Assembly (NCBI GenBank): GCA_019313025.1 | Contig: JAFDCA010000169.1 | Span: 1 to 15,121 of the forward strand | Direction: 5' to 3' | Source of the DNA: Deltaproteobacteria bacterium | Lineage (GTDB): Bacteria; Desulfobacterota; Desulfobacteria; Desulfobacterales; UBA11574 | Length of the DNA: 15,121 nucleotides | Part shown: one piece after another, positions 1 to 7,184 of the stretch | Layout of the letters: every line of letters begins with the position of its first letter | Numbering within the stretch: the first letter of the stretch is position 1 | Translations under genes and position numbers: made by a program | The notes under the pieces: model-generated | The model's database searches: none | Seen by the model: the letters and a program-made list of their open reading frames with translations, nothing else | Told to the model about the DNA's origin: nothing

Positions 1-72
1 ATGAAGGATTTAATGCAGGGAGCCATGCTGAAGACAAACCTGAAGCTATTTGAAGAAGAAAGTAACGGTTAA
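1..72 (+). CDS. 3' end of an unidentified gene (partial)
   Basis: Frame 1 is open from the first base and stops at TAA 70-72, giving a 23-residue tail ending LKLFEEESNG. The tail is amphipathic and charged, like the C-terminus of a soluble protein. It lies 21 bases before the next start codon on the same strand, which suggests an operon with the ketopantoate reductase. The ATG at position 1 is probably internal. Too little is visible to assign a family, and a chance open stretch cannot be excluded. Confidence 0.4.
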   Translation: MKDLMQGAMLKTNLKLFEEESNG

Positions 73-93
73 TGCGTATCGGAGAAACAACAA

Positions 94-1020
94 ATGAGAA
101 TAGCAATCGTAGGAATCGGCGGTGTGGGGGGGTATTATGGCGGCCTGTTGGCAAAACGGTATTCAGGCGATGAGGATGTCGAAATTATATTCATCGCCAG
201 GGGAGATCACCTCAAGCAAATAAAGAAAAATGGGTTGAAACTGATCACACAGAAAGAGACGTTTACCGTCAGACCCGATTTGGCCACCAATACGCCATCC
301 GGTTGTGGAATGTTTGATTGTGTCATCTTCTGCGTAAAAGCCTATGGTCTCGAAGAAAGCGCACAATTGCTTTCGCACTCCATCGATGAGAATACGGTCG
401 TTATCTCTTTGCTTAACGGCGTGGACAATGCCGACCGGCTGAGTGCTTTACTGGCCAAAGGAATAATATTTAACGGATGCGTATACATCGGCGCACACAT
501 CGTCCGTCCCGGTGTGGTTCAACAGGCAGGCTCGCTAAACAAACTTTTTTTTGGAAATGAATCCAATAATAAAATGGAAGCAAACAATATAGAAAATATT
601 TTGAAAGACGCACATATAGATGCTGAATACAGAACAGACATTGAAAATATTGTATGGGAAAAGTATGTTCTTATCTCTGCATTTGCCACTGCAACCACTT
701 ATCTGAATAAAACCATGAGAGGTGTTATCGATAGTGAAAAAGGCAAAGAGCTGTTGAATGATCTTCTTACGGAAGTTTTTCGTGTTTCCGAGGCAAAGCG
801 GATTGAACTTCCCAAAAACATCAGAAAAGAAATCTTAGCGAAAGTAAGTACCTTTCCCCATGAAATCAAAACCTCAATGCAGATGGATTTTGAAAAAGAA
901 AATAAGACCGAGCTGGAGACATTCACCGGCTATATCGTCCGTGAAGCCGGAAAGCATGGCCTATCTGTTCCCACGTATAACAGAATTTATGCTGCTTTAA
1001 AAAAACAGTTACAGGTATAG
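94..1020 (+). CDS. panE: 2-dehydropantoate 2-reductase (ketopantoate reductase)
   Basis: Reduces 2-dehydropantoate to pantoate with NADPH in the cytoplasm, a step of pantothenate and CoA synthesis. The 308-residue product has the usual family length. It opens with a Rossmann fold (GIGGVG at 7-12) and has the CVKA segment (K82), LLNG (N108), WEK (K190, matching the catalytic Lys of E. coli PanE) and the C-terminal NKTELETFTG element (E273, matching E. coli E256). After K190, Ile occupies the place of the E. coli Asn180, as in the WxKF-type subfamily. The start has GGAG about 10 bases upstream. The gene faces a convergent FMN-binding gene, and no strong terminator is seen in the 87-base gap. 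Some members of this fold reduce other 2-oxo acids, so the substrate is inferred from the family. Confidence 0.85.
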   Translation: MRIAIVGIGGVGGYYGGLLAKRYSGDEDVEIIFIARGDHLKQIKKNGLKLITQKETFTVRPDLATNTPSGCGMFDCVIFCVKAYGLEESAQLLSHSIDENTVVISLLNGVDNADRLSALLAKGIIFNGCVYIGAHIVRPGVVQQAGSLNKLFFGNESNNKMEANNIENILKDAHIDAEYRTDIENIVWEKYVLISAFATATTYLNKTMRGVIDSEKGKELLNDLLTEVFRVSEAKRIELPKNIRKEILAKVSTFPHEIKTSMQMDFEKENKTELETFTGYIVREAGKHGLSVPTYNRIYAALKKQLQV

Positions 1021-1107
1021 TTAAACGTGAACCTATAGTCTTTCACTCGGCTGTGTCCTTATACCGGTTTTGACGCTGCTGAAAAGAACCTTATTTGGGT
1101 CAACAAT

Positions 1108-1482
1108 TCAATCCCCGATGAGAGGGCGCTCTTTGTCCAACTTAAAATACACCAGAAATTTTGCGTCTTTGCCGCTTTTGTCCGATGGATAACTTCTTCG
1201 ACTGAGGCGTTTAATCAGTTCAGCGTCTTCCTCCTCCTTGACTTTGGTCAAATATAGCCGTTTTCCATTGTATCCCGGTCCTTCTTCCTTAAAAAGAAAT
1301 GTTGCATGAGGATTTTCCTGGGTGTTCGCGTGTGTGGTTCGATCTAGCATAATAAACGCCATCAATCCATCTTCCATGACGTGGGGTCTTGCGTAAACCG
1401 CCGCATTGACTCTGCCGTCTGAATCGGCAGTGGCAATCACACCAAGACCCTTTGTGTTTTCAAAGTATTCTTTTAAATTCAT
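1108..1482 (-). CDS. Pyridoxamine 5'-phosphate oxidase-family FMN-binding protein
   Basis: A 124-residue single-domain protein resembling the small FMN-binding split-barrel (PNPOx-like) family. Its N-terminal half shows the typical pattern: GLGVIATADSDGRVNAAVYA (about 12-31), then a strand with AFIMLDRTTHANTQENPHAT (about 42-61), where the Asn-x-x-x-Asn-Pro-x-x-x segment is commonly seen in FMN-binding members. It is too short to be a true PdxH. The role is probably flavin-dependent reduction of a small molecule, but the substrate is unknown. The ATG at 1482 is preceded by AAGGAGAT at ideal spacing. A promoter on the same strand lies at 1556-1583. It is transcribed alone and ends facing panE. 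Confidence 0.8.
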   Translation of the reverse strand: MNLKEYFENTKGLGVIATADSDGRVNAAVYARPHVMEDGLMAFIMLDRTTHANTQENPHATFLFKEEGPGYNGKRLYLTKVKEEEDAELIKRLSRRSYPSDKSGKDAKFLVYFKLDKERPLIGD

Positions 1483-1555
1483 ATTGATCTCCTTTTCAGT
1501 CCCTATGATTTACTTAGTATCAACGCTTGTATTTCTTTTCATTTTTAACAATTTG

Positions 1556-1583
1556 AATATAAGCGCGAAAACCCAGTGGTCAA
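1556..1583 (-). promoter_or_regulatory. Sigma-70-type promoter for the FMN-binding protein gene
   Basis: Read on the - strand: TTGACC (1583-1578), a 16-base spacer, then TATATT (1561-1556). Each box matches 5 of 6 consensus bases. The predicted start leaves a leader of roughly 65 bases before the ATG at 1482. Confidence 0.55.
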
Positions 1584-1806
1584 TGCCATAATAACGATCG
1601 ATTCATTATAGGTAAAACCTATCATCAATGGACAAAGCAGGTCTGTTTCATAAGTTAATTGGTTTTGAAAGCCAAATATCATATTACCAATTTCTTAAGG
1701 GTTGATGTAAAAACAATACAACTATTTTTTTAAGCTTTTTTGAATTTAATTGTTTGTTATTATTGAATATTAAATTTATCTGAGTTGCATATTTTTGCTG
1801 GTACAT

Positions 1807-1835
1807 TTGACAGCAGGAAATGTTTCTGACATAGT
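1807..1835 (+). promoter_or_regulatory. Sigma-70-type promoter for the iron-sulfur flavoprotein gene
   Basis: A perfect TTGACA at 1807-1812, a 17-base spacer, and CATAGT at 1830-1835 (4 of 6). The predicted transcript starts about 40 bases before the ATG at 1880, leaving room for the GGAGG ribosome site at 1870-1874. Confidence 0.55.
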
Positions 1836-1879
1836 TTAATTCATTCGGCTTTTCAAAATTTTAACCACAGGAGGAAAAT

Positions 1880-2581
1880 ATGAAAATTCTTGGAATCGCC
1901 GGCAGCACGCGCAAAGAAAAACAATCCGGTGTGTATACACTGGTTCAAACCGTACTTGAAAATACCGGATGTGATTATCAGCTAATTTCATTAAAGGGGA
2001 AAAAAATATCCGGGTGCATTGCATGCTTAGGATGTGTAAAAGACAATATATGTAAAGTTGAAGATGATTTGGTGGAACTTCGTGACAAAGTGGTTGAAGC
2101 GGATGCCTTTGTGATGGGCGCTCCCAACTACTATTCAACCTTGAATGCCGTCACACATGCATTTTTGGAACGCTGGTTTCAATTCCGGCATCAAGAAGGC
2201 GACACCCTTTGGGGCAAACTGGGGGTTGCCGTGGGGGTCGGCGGCACTTCTGGTCAGTTCCCGGCGGATGATATCGAAAAATTTTTCGCGTATAACTTTG
2301 TTGAAACCGTGGCCAAAGTCACCGGCCAAGGGGCTGCGTCCTGTTTCACTTGCGGCTACGGCGAAACCTGCAAGGTGGGTGTGCCACATATGCTTTACGG
2401 AGATGGCGTAAAAATCACCGAGGGAATGATTCCCAATGTCACCAAACAGCCGGAAGTGATGATGGCAGCCGTCGATGCAGGCAAACTTTTGGGACAACGG
2501 CTGCGTGAAGGCCATGACCGAAAAGAGGTGACCCAAAAAATGCAGCAGAAGTTTATGGAAATGCTTGAAGGATCCGCTTAA
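1880..2581 (+). CDS. Iron-sulfur flavoprotein (NADPH-dependent FMN reductase-like)
   Basis: A 233-residue flavodoxin-fold protein. It opens MKILGIAGSTRK, the FMN phosphate-binding loop of the NADPH-dependent FMN reductase family, and has GAPNYYSTLNA at 80-90, typical of the flavin-contacting loop. Between these lies a compact Cys motif, C46-x2-C49-x2-C52-x5-C58, the pattern that binds a [4Fe-4S] cluster in archaeal and bacterial Isf proteins. A second Cys group, C155-x2-C158-x5-C164, is unusual and could hold another metal or a disulfide. The likely role is cytoplasmic one- or two-electron transfer in an anaerobe; partner and substrate are unknown. A strong GGAGG precedes the ATG, and the gene has its own promoter at 1807-1835. 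Confidence 0.8.
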   Translation: MKILGIAGSTRKEKQSGVYTLVQTVLENTGCDYQLISLKGKKISGCIACLGCVKDNICKVEDDLVELRDKVVEADAFVMGAPNYYSTLNAVTHAFLERWFQFRHQEGDTLWGKLGVAVGVGGTSGQFPADDIEKFFAYNFVETVAKVTGQGAASCFTCGYGETCKVGVPHMLYGDGVKITEGMIPNVTKQPEVMMAAVDAGKLLGQRLREGHDRKEVTQKMQQKFMEMLEGSA

Positions 2582-2619
2582 AAAAATTTGTGGATTTGTC
2601 TTCCGCCTCTGGAGCATTG

Positions 2620-2644
2620 TATAAAATTCAGGTTTTATATTTTT
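2620..2644 (+). terminator. Possible weak terminator after the flavoprotein gene
   Basis: A perfect but all-AT inverted repeat, tataaaa (2620-2626) and ttttata (2633-2639), with a 6-base loop, followed by five T residues. It lies 39 bases after the flavoprotein stop and overlaps the 3' end of the convergent gene. The stem lacks G-C pairs, so it would be weak. Confidence 0.3.
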
Positions 2645-3932
2645 GGGCCAACATTTCATATTTCGCTTTTACGATATCAAACCCATTTTTTTCTTTGATT
2701 TTTTTTAGATATAGATATGGTAAGTACCATTCTTTATTATATTTACCAATTCTTCTGAATACATCAAGATTTTCTGAAACCAACAAGTCGAAGGCGATTT
2801 TGCTCATCCCCAAAAAATACCCTGCTTTGTTTAGACTTATCAATCCATAAGCGTTCGTATGGTATTGTTCATGATAGTGTGCGGGCATTAATATCGATCT
2901 TTCAATATTTTCTTCATCTTTTATTACTTTCGAAATTGAATACAATTTTAAAACCGTGAGCAATTTTTTTAACCTTTTTTTTCGATGAGAATTTGGAAGA
3001 GATGTAAGCGCGATTTCCGGTTGGTCATCAATGAGTTTGCGACATGCATTTTTTATTTTCAAAGCCCTCCATAAAGCGATTCTTTTTAGTCTTGATTTTT
3101 TATAATGCGTGACACTTCTTCCTAAGTATTGTCTGGGGTTTTTTGCTCCAAACTTTCTTAAAAATTCCAGTTCCTCTTCGATCTCGGAAAACAATACATA
3201 TCCCCTTTTTTTTCCATAGATTTCTTCCCGGATTTTTTCAACTTCATACCTTGAACCTAAGTCCAAGGCATTCTCTGCTCTCTTTTTAAGCTCCAGCGCA
3301 TCATCATAAACCTTTTTACTGACCGTTTTTAACTCACCGTCTTCATAGCGAACATACCATTGATTTAATATACGTGTCGGATTAATTTCTAAAGTCGCTG
3401 CCAAAAAGCTTAAAACAGGTCTTATGTCTTCATAAAGGACGCGTTCTTGTCTCTCAATTAAGTTGAGTTCTCTTGTCAATTCTTTGATATCAAACCTGTC
3501 AAATCCCTGATCGATAAATTTTTGTTCCATGACTTGTTCAACTTTTTTCTCAACAGTCTGAGTCACTTCGCTAAAAATTCTATAGTCGACCCTCTTAACA
3601 TTTTTATTTCGATATAATTCCCTGTAAAGATCCGCTTCTGACACATCGTCATTCAAATACAACCATAACTGCACCATTTTTCTAAAATATGAACCATCAA
3701 CTCTTTTTACAGCCTGTTTCGGCGGCTCTTCACCAAAAATCAATTTATAATTTTCTGCCGAAAGGGAGTTAATCCTTCCATGCACCAAATTATAAATCAA
3801 ATCGTAGGGCAGACCGATATCATCAGCCATCTCAGATATCCTGCCACTGGAAATTCTTTTAAGAATTTTTTTTAATATTTCTTCATTTAATTCAACCCGT
3901 TGCCGTCCGGATGATTTTATTTTCGAGTACAT
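2628..3932 (-). CDS. Lysine-rich protein of unknown function with HTH-like ends
   Basis: I do not recognise this family. The ATG at 3932 has AAAGG eight bases upstream and gives 434 residues; an in-frame GTG at 3989 with GAGG almost touching it would add 19. Residues about 17-67 look like a small helix-turn-helix (RISEMADDIGLPYDLIYNLV, then an Asn/Ser-rich turn). Residues about 365-412 (ISLNKAGYFLGMSKIAFDLL onwards, then RRIGKYNKEWYLPYLYL) resemble a MerR/excisionase-type wing-helix reading head. The middle is helical and highly charged, rich in Lys, Arg and Glu, with possible coiled-coil around 115-160. There is no signal peptide or membrane span. It is visibly more AT-rich and A/T-run-rich than its neighbours. 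It stands alone between a convergent flavoprotein gene and a divergent HisHF gene. A DNA-binding regulator or mobile-element accessory protein is plausible but unproven. Confidence 0.6.
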   Translation of the reverse strand: MYSKIKSSGRQRVELNEEILKKILKRISSGRISEMADDIGLPYDLIYNLVHGRINSLSAENYKLIFGEEPPKQAVKRVDGSYFRKMVQLWLYLNDDVSEADLYRELYRNKNVKRVDYRIFSEVTQTVEKKVEQVMEQKFIDQGFDRFDIKELTRELNLIERQERVLYEDIRPVLSFLAATLEINPTRILNQWYVRYEDGELKTVSKKVYDDALELKKRAENALDLGSRYEVEKIREEIYGKKRGYVLFSEIEEELEFLRKFGAKNPRQYLGRSVTHYKKSRLKRIALWRALKIKNACRKLIDDQPEIALTSLPNSHRKKRLKKLLTVLKLYSISKVIKDEENIERSILMPAHYHEQYHTNAYGLISLNKAGYFLGMSKIAFDLLVSENLDVFRRIGKYNKEWYLPYLYLKKIKEKNGFDIVKAKYEMLAQKYKT

Positions 3933-3989
3933 TTTAACTACCTTTGTTGATAAAGGATATTCATTAAATACCCTAATCCGGTTATTCAC

Positions 3990-4406
3990 AACCTCATCTT
4001 TAAATTCAACATAAAGAAAACGTATCTCACCTGTCAGGAGTAACTGAATTTTGGAAAAAATATCCGAAACCGTATCAAGGATAGATCATCGGATGACAAA
4101 ATTACCACTATGTAGTATTAAAATGCTCATTTAAGAAAAAATGTCAATAATCGAGGTGCAGCGATCCTGTAATCTGTTGATATGATTTCTTTTAAGATTC
4201 TTCACGGCACATTTTTTTGTTCATTAATTGGAATTTTTGCGAAAAAAAGGAATATCTGCAAAATAAACGCTAAGTGCGTCAATTTTTCATGGGATTCAGT
4301 TGATGCCCGAGATGTCTTAAAATGATACTTGATCATTGGGCACAGTTATTTTAAGCTGAAATAAGAAAGATTTTTTCATCGATTCCAAAAAAGATAGAGA
4401 CCACCC
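3990..4406. other. AT-rich divergent intergenic region
   Basis: About 417 bases with no credible gene; the open stretches are very short. On the - strand a perfect TTGACA occurs at 4147-4142, but no good -10 box sits at normal spacing. On the + strand TTGATG (4300-4305), 18 bases, GATACT (4324-4329) is a marginal promoter for HisHF. No strong repeat or RNA structure was seen. Confidence 0.5.
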
Positions 4407-5990
4407 ATGATAACACTGTTGGATTACGGCGCCGGCAATGTTCGAAGCGTCATCAATGCCATAGAAAATATTGGAGAAAACGTGAAAGTTGTCTCTGATG
4501 TGGATGATATTTTGTCTGCTGAAAAATTGGTCTTTCCCGGTGTCGGTAATTTCGGCAGTATGATGCGTATCCTGTATCAAAAGCAATATGTGAATCCGTT
4601 AATAGATTATCTGCGCTCCGGCAGACCGTTCTTTGGTATTTGCCTGGGGTTGCATGCGCTGTTTGATAAAAGTGAAGAAGCACCGGATACAAAGGGTTTG
4701 GGCTTTTTTTCAGGACAGGTTAAAAAATTCGACATCAGTCTCTCGGTGCCACATATTGGATGGAATGGCGTTAACATAAAAAAATCGAGTCAGATCTTCA
4801 GCGGGCTTCGTTGGGAGGAAAAGTTTTATTTTGTGCATTCATTCTACGTTGAACCCGATGACGACCTCGTTGTGTTGACCACAACCAACTATGGCACAGC
4901 GTTTGTGAGCAGTATTCAAAAAGACAACATCACGGCAACACAGTTCCATCCGGAAAAGAGCGGAAATTCAGGGATAAAACTACTAAAAAATTTTATCCAG
5001 TCTCCCCGTGAACAAATAACATTGAGTTATGTTTCCCATGAAACCCGGCTGGCCAAGAGGATCATCGCCTGTCTGGATGTCCGATCCAATGACAATGGAG
5101 ATTTGGTAGTGACAAAGGGTGATCAATACGATGTCAGAGAAAAGGGCGATGTCAGAAATCTCGGCAAGCCGGTTGAACTTGCCGAAAGATATTACCTGGA
5201 AGGAGCCGACGAAATTACTTTTCTGAACATTACCGGGTTCAGGGATTTCCCTTTGGAAGATATCCCCATGTTGTCGGTATTAAAAAAAACGTCCGAACAT
5301 GTCTTTGTTCCATTAACCATCGGTGGCGGTATTCGAGATTATACAGATCAAAAGGGAAGGACATATACCGCTCTGGAGGTTGCTTCAGCCTATTTTCGGT
5401 CAGGTGCCGACAAAATTTCCATTGGAAGTGATGCGGTCTTAATTGCTGAAGATTATATCAAAACCGGCAAAATGACCGGAAAAAGCTCCATCGAACAGAT
5501 ATCCGAAGTCTATGGTGCCCAGGCCGTTGTTGTATCCATCGATCCCCGGAGAGTTTATGTATCGTCGCCGGATAATGTCAGTCATTATGTTATTGAAACA
5601 GATATCAAGGGGCCCCATGGCGAAAGGTATTGCTGGTATCAGTGCACCATCAAGGGCGGTAGAGAGGGCAGAAATCTGGATGCCATAACCCTTGCACAGG
5701 TCTGTGAAAAGTTAGGTGCCGGAGAAATACTGTTAAACTGTATCGATAAAGACGGCACAAATTCGGGTTACGATATTGAGCTTGTCAATGCGGTCAAAAA
5801 CGCTGTAACCATTCCGGTTATTGCATCCAGTGGTGCCGGATGTGTGGAGCATTTTTATGAGGTGTTTACAAAAACAAAAGCAGAATCCGCGCTGGCGGCC
5901 GGAATCTTTCACAGAAAAGAAGTCCCCATAGCGGCTGTTAAAGACTATCTGAAAGACAAAGTGGAAATCCGACTGACAAATAACAGATAA
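4407..5990 (+). CDS. hisHF: Bifunctional imidazole glycerol phosphate synthase, HisH-HisF fusion
   Basis: Makes imidazole glycerol phosphate and AICAR from PRFAR and glutamine, the fifth step of histidine synthesis and a link to purines. Residues 1-200 are the class-I glutaminase: LLDYGAGNVRSV start, nucleophile C79 in GICLG, and H181/E183 in QFHPEKSG. Residues about 214-520 are the (beta/alpha)8 cyclase: D224 in ACLDV and D379 in VVSIDPRRV match the two catalytic Asp residues of HisF, with IDKDGTNSGYD at 446-456. The cyclase carries the insertions typical of yeast and plant HIS7 (the GRTYTALEVASAYFRSGADK and TGKSSIEQISEVYGAQAVVV segments) rather than the shorter bacterial HisF. At 527 residues it is close to fungal HIS7 length. 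No other his gene is adjacent. There is no clear Shine-Dalgarno, but the start fits the HisH N-terminus. Confidence 0.93.
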   Translation: MITLLDYGAGNVRSVINAIENIGENVKVVSDVDDILSAEKLVFPGVGNFGSMMRILYQKQYVNPLIDYLRSGRPFFGICLGLHALFDKSEEAPDTKGLGFFSGQVKKFDISLSVPHIGWNGVNIKKSSQIFSGLRWEEKFYFVHSFYVEPDDDLVVLTTTNYGTAFVSSIQKDNITATQFHPEKSGNSGIKLLKNFIQSPREQITLSYVSHETRLAKRIIACLDVRSNDNGDLVVTKGDQYDVREKGDVRNLGKPVELAERYYLEGADEITFLNITGFRDFPLEDIPMLSVLKKTSEHVFVPLTIGGGIRDYTDQKGRTYTALEVASAYFRSGADKISIGSDAVLIAEDYIKTGKMTGKSSIEQISEVYGAQAVVVSIDPRRVYVSSPDNVSHYVIETDIKGPHGERYCWYQCTIKGGREGRNLDAITLAQVCEKLGAGEILLNCIDKDGTNSGYDIELVNAVKNAVTIPVIASSGAGCVEHFYEVFTKTKAESALAAGIFHRKEVPIAAVKDYLKDKVEIRLTNNR

Positions 5991-6001
5991 CATACAGTAA
6001 G

Positions 6002-6097
6002 TTACAAACCCACAACCAACGTTCCCAAGATCGACAGCAGTAAAATCATAACCATAAAAACAAAATCCAACAAACCATCGATGATTCTATCGAACAT
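6002..6097 (-). CDS. 31-residue single-span membrane peptide
   Basis: A very short gene supported by a perfect GAGGAGG six bases before its ATG (6097-6095) and a TAA at 6004-6002. The peptide begins MFDRIIDGLLDFVFMV and continues as an unbroken hydrophobic run of Leu, Ile, Val, Met and Gly to its end, so it should form one membrane helix with a short charged N-terminus (Asp3, Arg4, Asp7). It lies 26 bases downstream of the 54-residue gene and probably shares its transcript. Its size and character resemble small inner-membrane regulators or SOS-type membrane toxins such as TisB, but no sequence match is claimed. It ends 11 bases from the convergent HisHF stop. Confidence 0.6.
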   Translation of the reverse strand: MFDRIIDGLLDFVFMVMILLLSILGTLVVGL

Positions 6098-6123
6098 GGT
6101 ATCCTCCTCTAAAAAAAAGCCGC

Positions 6124-6288
6124 CTAGTGGTTTTCATAAAAAAAATCTTGCGCTTCCTGAACGGTATCAAATAATATCCAGTCTCGTTTGATGGTAACTC
6201 CGTTCTTTATAAAGGTGATTTCTACGGCAGTGTTTCCATGATATTCATAATTTTCGTAATGATCTGAATAACGGTGTTGTATCGTCAT
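6124..6288 (-). CDS. 54-residue conserved-looking hypothetical protein
   Basis: The ATG at 6288 has AGGAG seven bases upstream, and the frame runs 54 codons to TAG (6126-6124). The protein is soluble and acidic with many aromatic residues: a His/Tyr-rich N-terminus (HRYSDHYENYEYHG, 5-18), then what look like two beta strands (AVEITFIKNGVTIKRDWILF, 21-40) and a short helix (TVQEAQDFFYEN). This is compatible with a small beta-beta-alpha domain. No family is recognised. It is the first gene of a two-gene unit with the 31-residue membrane peptide, downstream of and on the same strand as the S24 repressor gene. The intercistronic gap contains an eight-T run directly before the next ribosome site. 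Confidence 0.6.
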   Translation of the reverse strand: MTIQHRYSDHYENYEYHGNTAVEITFIKNGVTIKRDWILFDTVQEAQDFFYENH

Positions 6289-6351
6289 TGTTCATCTCCT
6301 AAAAATTCATGTTGCATTTTGACCCTTCCGTCAGTTAATTTATATAATCAT

Positions 6352-6371
6352 TTGTTTATATTTATTAACCT
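6352..6371. promoter_or_regulatory. Possible degenerate repressor site ahead of the small-gene operon
   Basis: TTGTTTA, 6 bases, TTAACCT. It has the same layout as the perfect palindrome at 7074-7093 and matches its left arm at 6 of 7 positions and its right arm at 5 of 7. It lies about 64 bases before the 54-residue gene. The surrounding DNA is AT-rich, so chance resemblance is possible. Confidence 0.25.
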
Positions 6372-6386
6372 CAACAGCAAAAAAAA

Positions 6387-7046
6387 TTACCTGAATTCCC
6401 TGCAGGTCCAGATGACTTTTCCAATAATACGGATGCTGTTTATTTCACTGCCCTGAAGATAAATAGGAGAATATTCTTTGTTATCACTGTGCAAAACCAG
6501 TTTGTTGGGATGTTTTTCCAGTCTTTTGACCATTATGGTATCATCAATGCCCACAGCATAGATAGCACCGGCTAAAATGTCCTTTTGAGACTCATCGATA
6601 AGTACGGTGTCTCCATCTTTTATTTCAGGTTCCATACTGTTTCCAAAAATGTCCATTAAGACCATCTTATTTACGTTTCCTTTGGTTGTCAGCCAGTCCT
6701 TTCGGAAGCCGTAATACCCTTCTATTTCAGATCCGACTTCAAAAGAACCGCCCCCCGCACTCAATCGGGCCCTAACCTTTGGAACATTCTTGAAAAGAGA
6801 ATCGTTTGGATGAGATTGCTTCAAAAAGGTCGGGCCAAAACCGGTTTCAATCCAGTCAGGGTTTAAACCAAAGGTTCGATACAGCTTCAAGATCCATTTG
6901 TCCGGAATGGTATCTTTTTTACGGGCTTGGGTGATGGCCGATCGGTTGATATTCAACGCAGACGCCAATTCGGTTTGTGAAGCAATCCCTGTGGCTTCGA
7001 AAACCCGTTGTAAAAATGATTCAAAGCTATGAACCGCCATATTCAT
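6387..7046 (-). CDS. CI/LexA-like repressor with S24 peptidase domain
   Basis: A 219-residue transcriptional repressor of the phage-CI type. The N-terminus (about 7-75) is a helix-turn-helix of the Phage_CI_repr kind (QTELASALNINRSAITQARK, 24-43). The C-terminus (about 95-215) is an S24 serine-peptidase fold with S137 in GNSMEPEIKDGD and K174 in IMVKRLEK, the Ser-Lys dyad of self-cleaving LexA/CI/UmuD proteins. An Ala-Gly pair at 97-98 in the linker (LSAGGGS) is a plausible self-cleavage site, so RecA-dependent, SOS-like release is likely but not shown. A G-run sits against the first ATG; the ATG two codons later (7040) has better spacing and may be the true start. The palindrome at 7074-7093 overlaps its own -10 box, suggesting autorepression. 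Neighbours are a Cys-cluster gene upstream and two tiny genes downstream; no phage structural genes are present. Confidence 0.85.
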   Translation of the reverse strand: MNMAVHSFESFLQRVFEATGIASQTELASALNINRSAITQARKKDTIPDKWILKLYRTFGLNPDWIETGFGPTFLKQSHPNDSLFKNVPKVRARLSAGGGSFEVGSEIEGYYGFRKDWLTTKGNVNKMVLMDIFGNSMEPEIKDGDTVLIDESQKDILAGAIYAVGIDDTIMVKRLEKHPNKLVLHSDNKEYSPIYLQGSEINSIRIIGKVIWTCREFR

Positions 7047-7073
7047 CCCCCCGGCAATAAAATTGAAATCGAA

Positions 7074-7093
7074 ATGTTTATTTTATTAAACAT
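7074..7093. promoter_or_regulatory. Perfect palindromic operator candidate for the S24 repressor
   Basis: ATGTTTA, 6 bases, TAAACAT: two 7-base arms in perfect inverted symmetry, 28 bases before the repressor gene. It covers the predicted -10 box of that gene, the usual place for an autoregulatory operator of a dimeric CI-like protein. Confidence 0.5.
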
Positions 7094-7112
7094 AAAATTT
7101 TATAAATTGCAA
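7085..7112 (-). promoter_or_regulatory. Promoter for the S24 repressor gene
   Basis: On the - strand: TTGCAA (7112-7107, 4 of 6), a 16-base spacer, then TTTAAT (7090-7085, 5 of 6). The -10 box lies inside the palindrome at 7074-7093. Confidence 0.4.
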
Positions 7113-7184
7113 CACTTTTTTTAAAAAAAATTACCTGTGAAAAAACCGCATGAACTTTTATATTGGGCGAAAAGAATTTTACGA

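Larger units (their letters stand above)
1483..1879. other. Divergent intergenic region with two promoters
   Basis: This 397-base AT-rich stretch has no credible gene. It contains a promoter candidate for each flanking gene (listed separately) and a perfect small hairpin at 1659-1675 (7-bp stem ttggttt/aagccaa, 3-base loop). The hairpin has no T-run, so it does not look like a terminator. Confidence 0.7.

Noticed and set aside
1659..1675. Hairpin with 7-bp stem as terminator or attenuator
   Set aside because: No T-run on either strand and not within a predicted leader.
6387..7046. Prophage, suggested by the CI-like repressor
   Set aside because: No integrase, phage structural or replication genes are visible around it; the repressor appears as a single chromosomal regulator.
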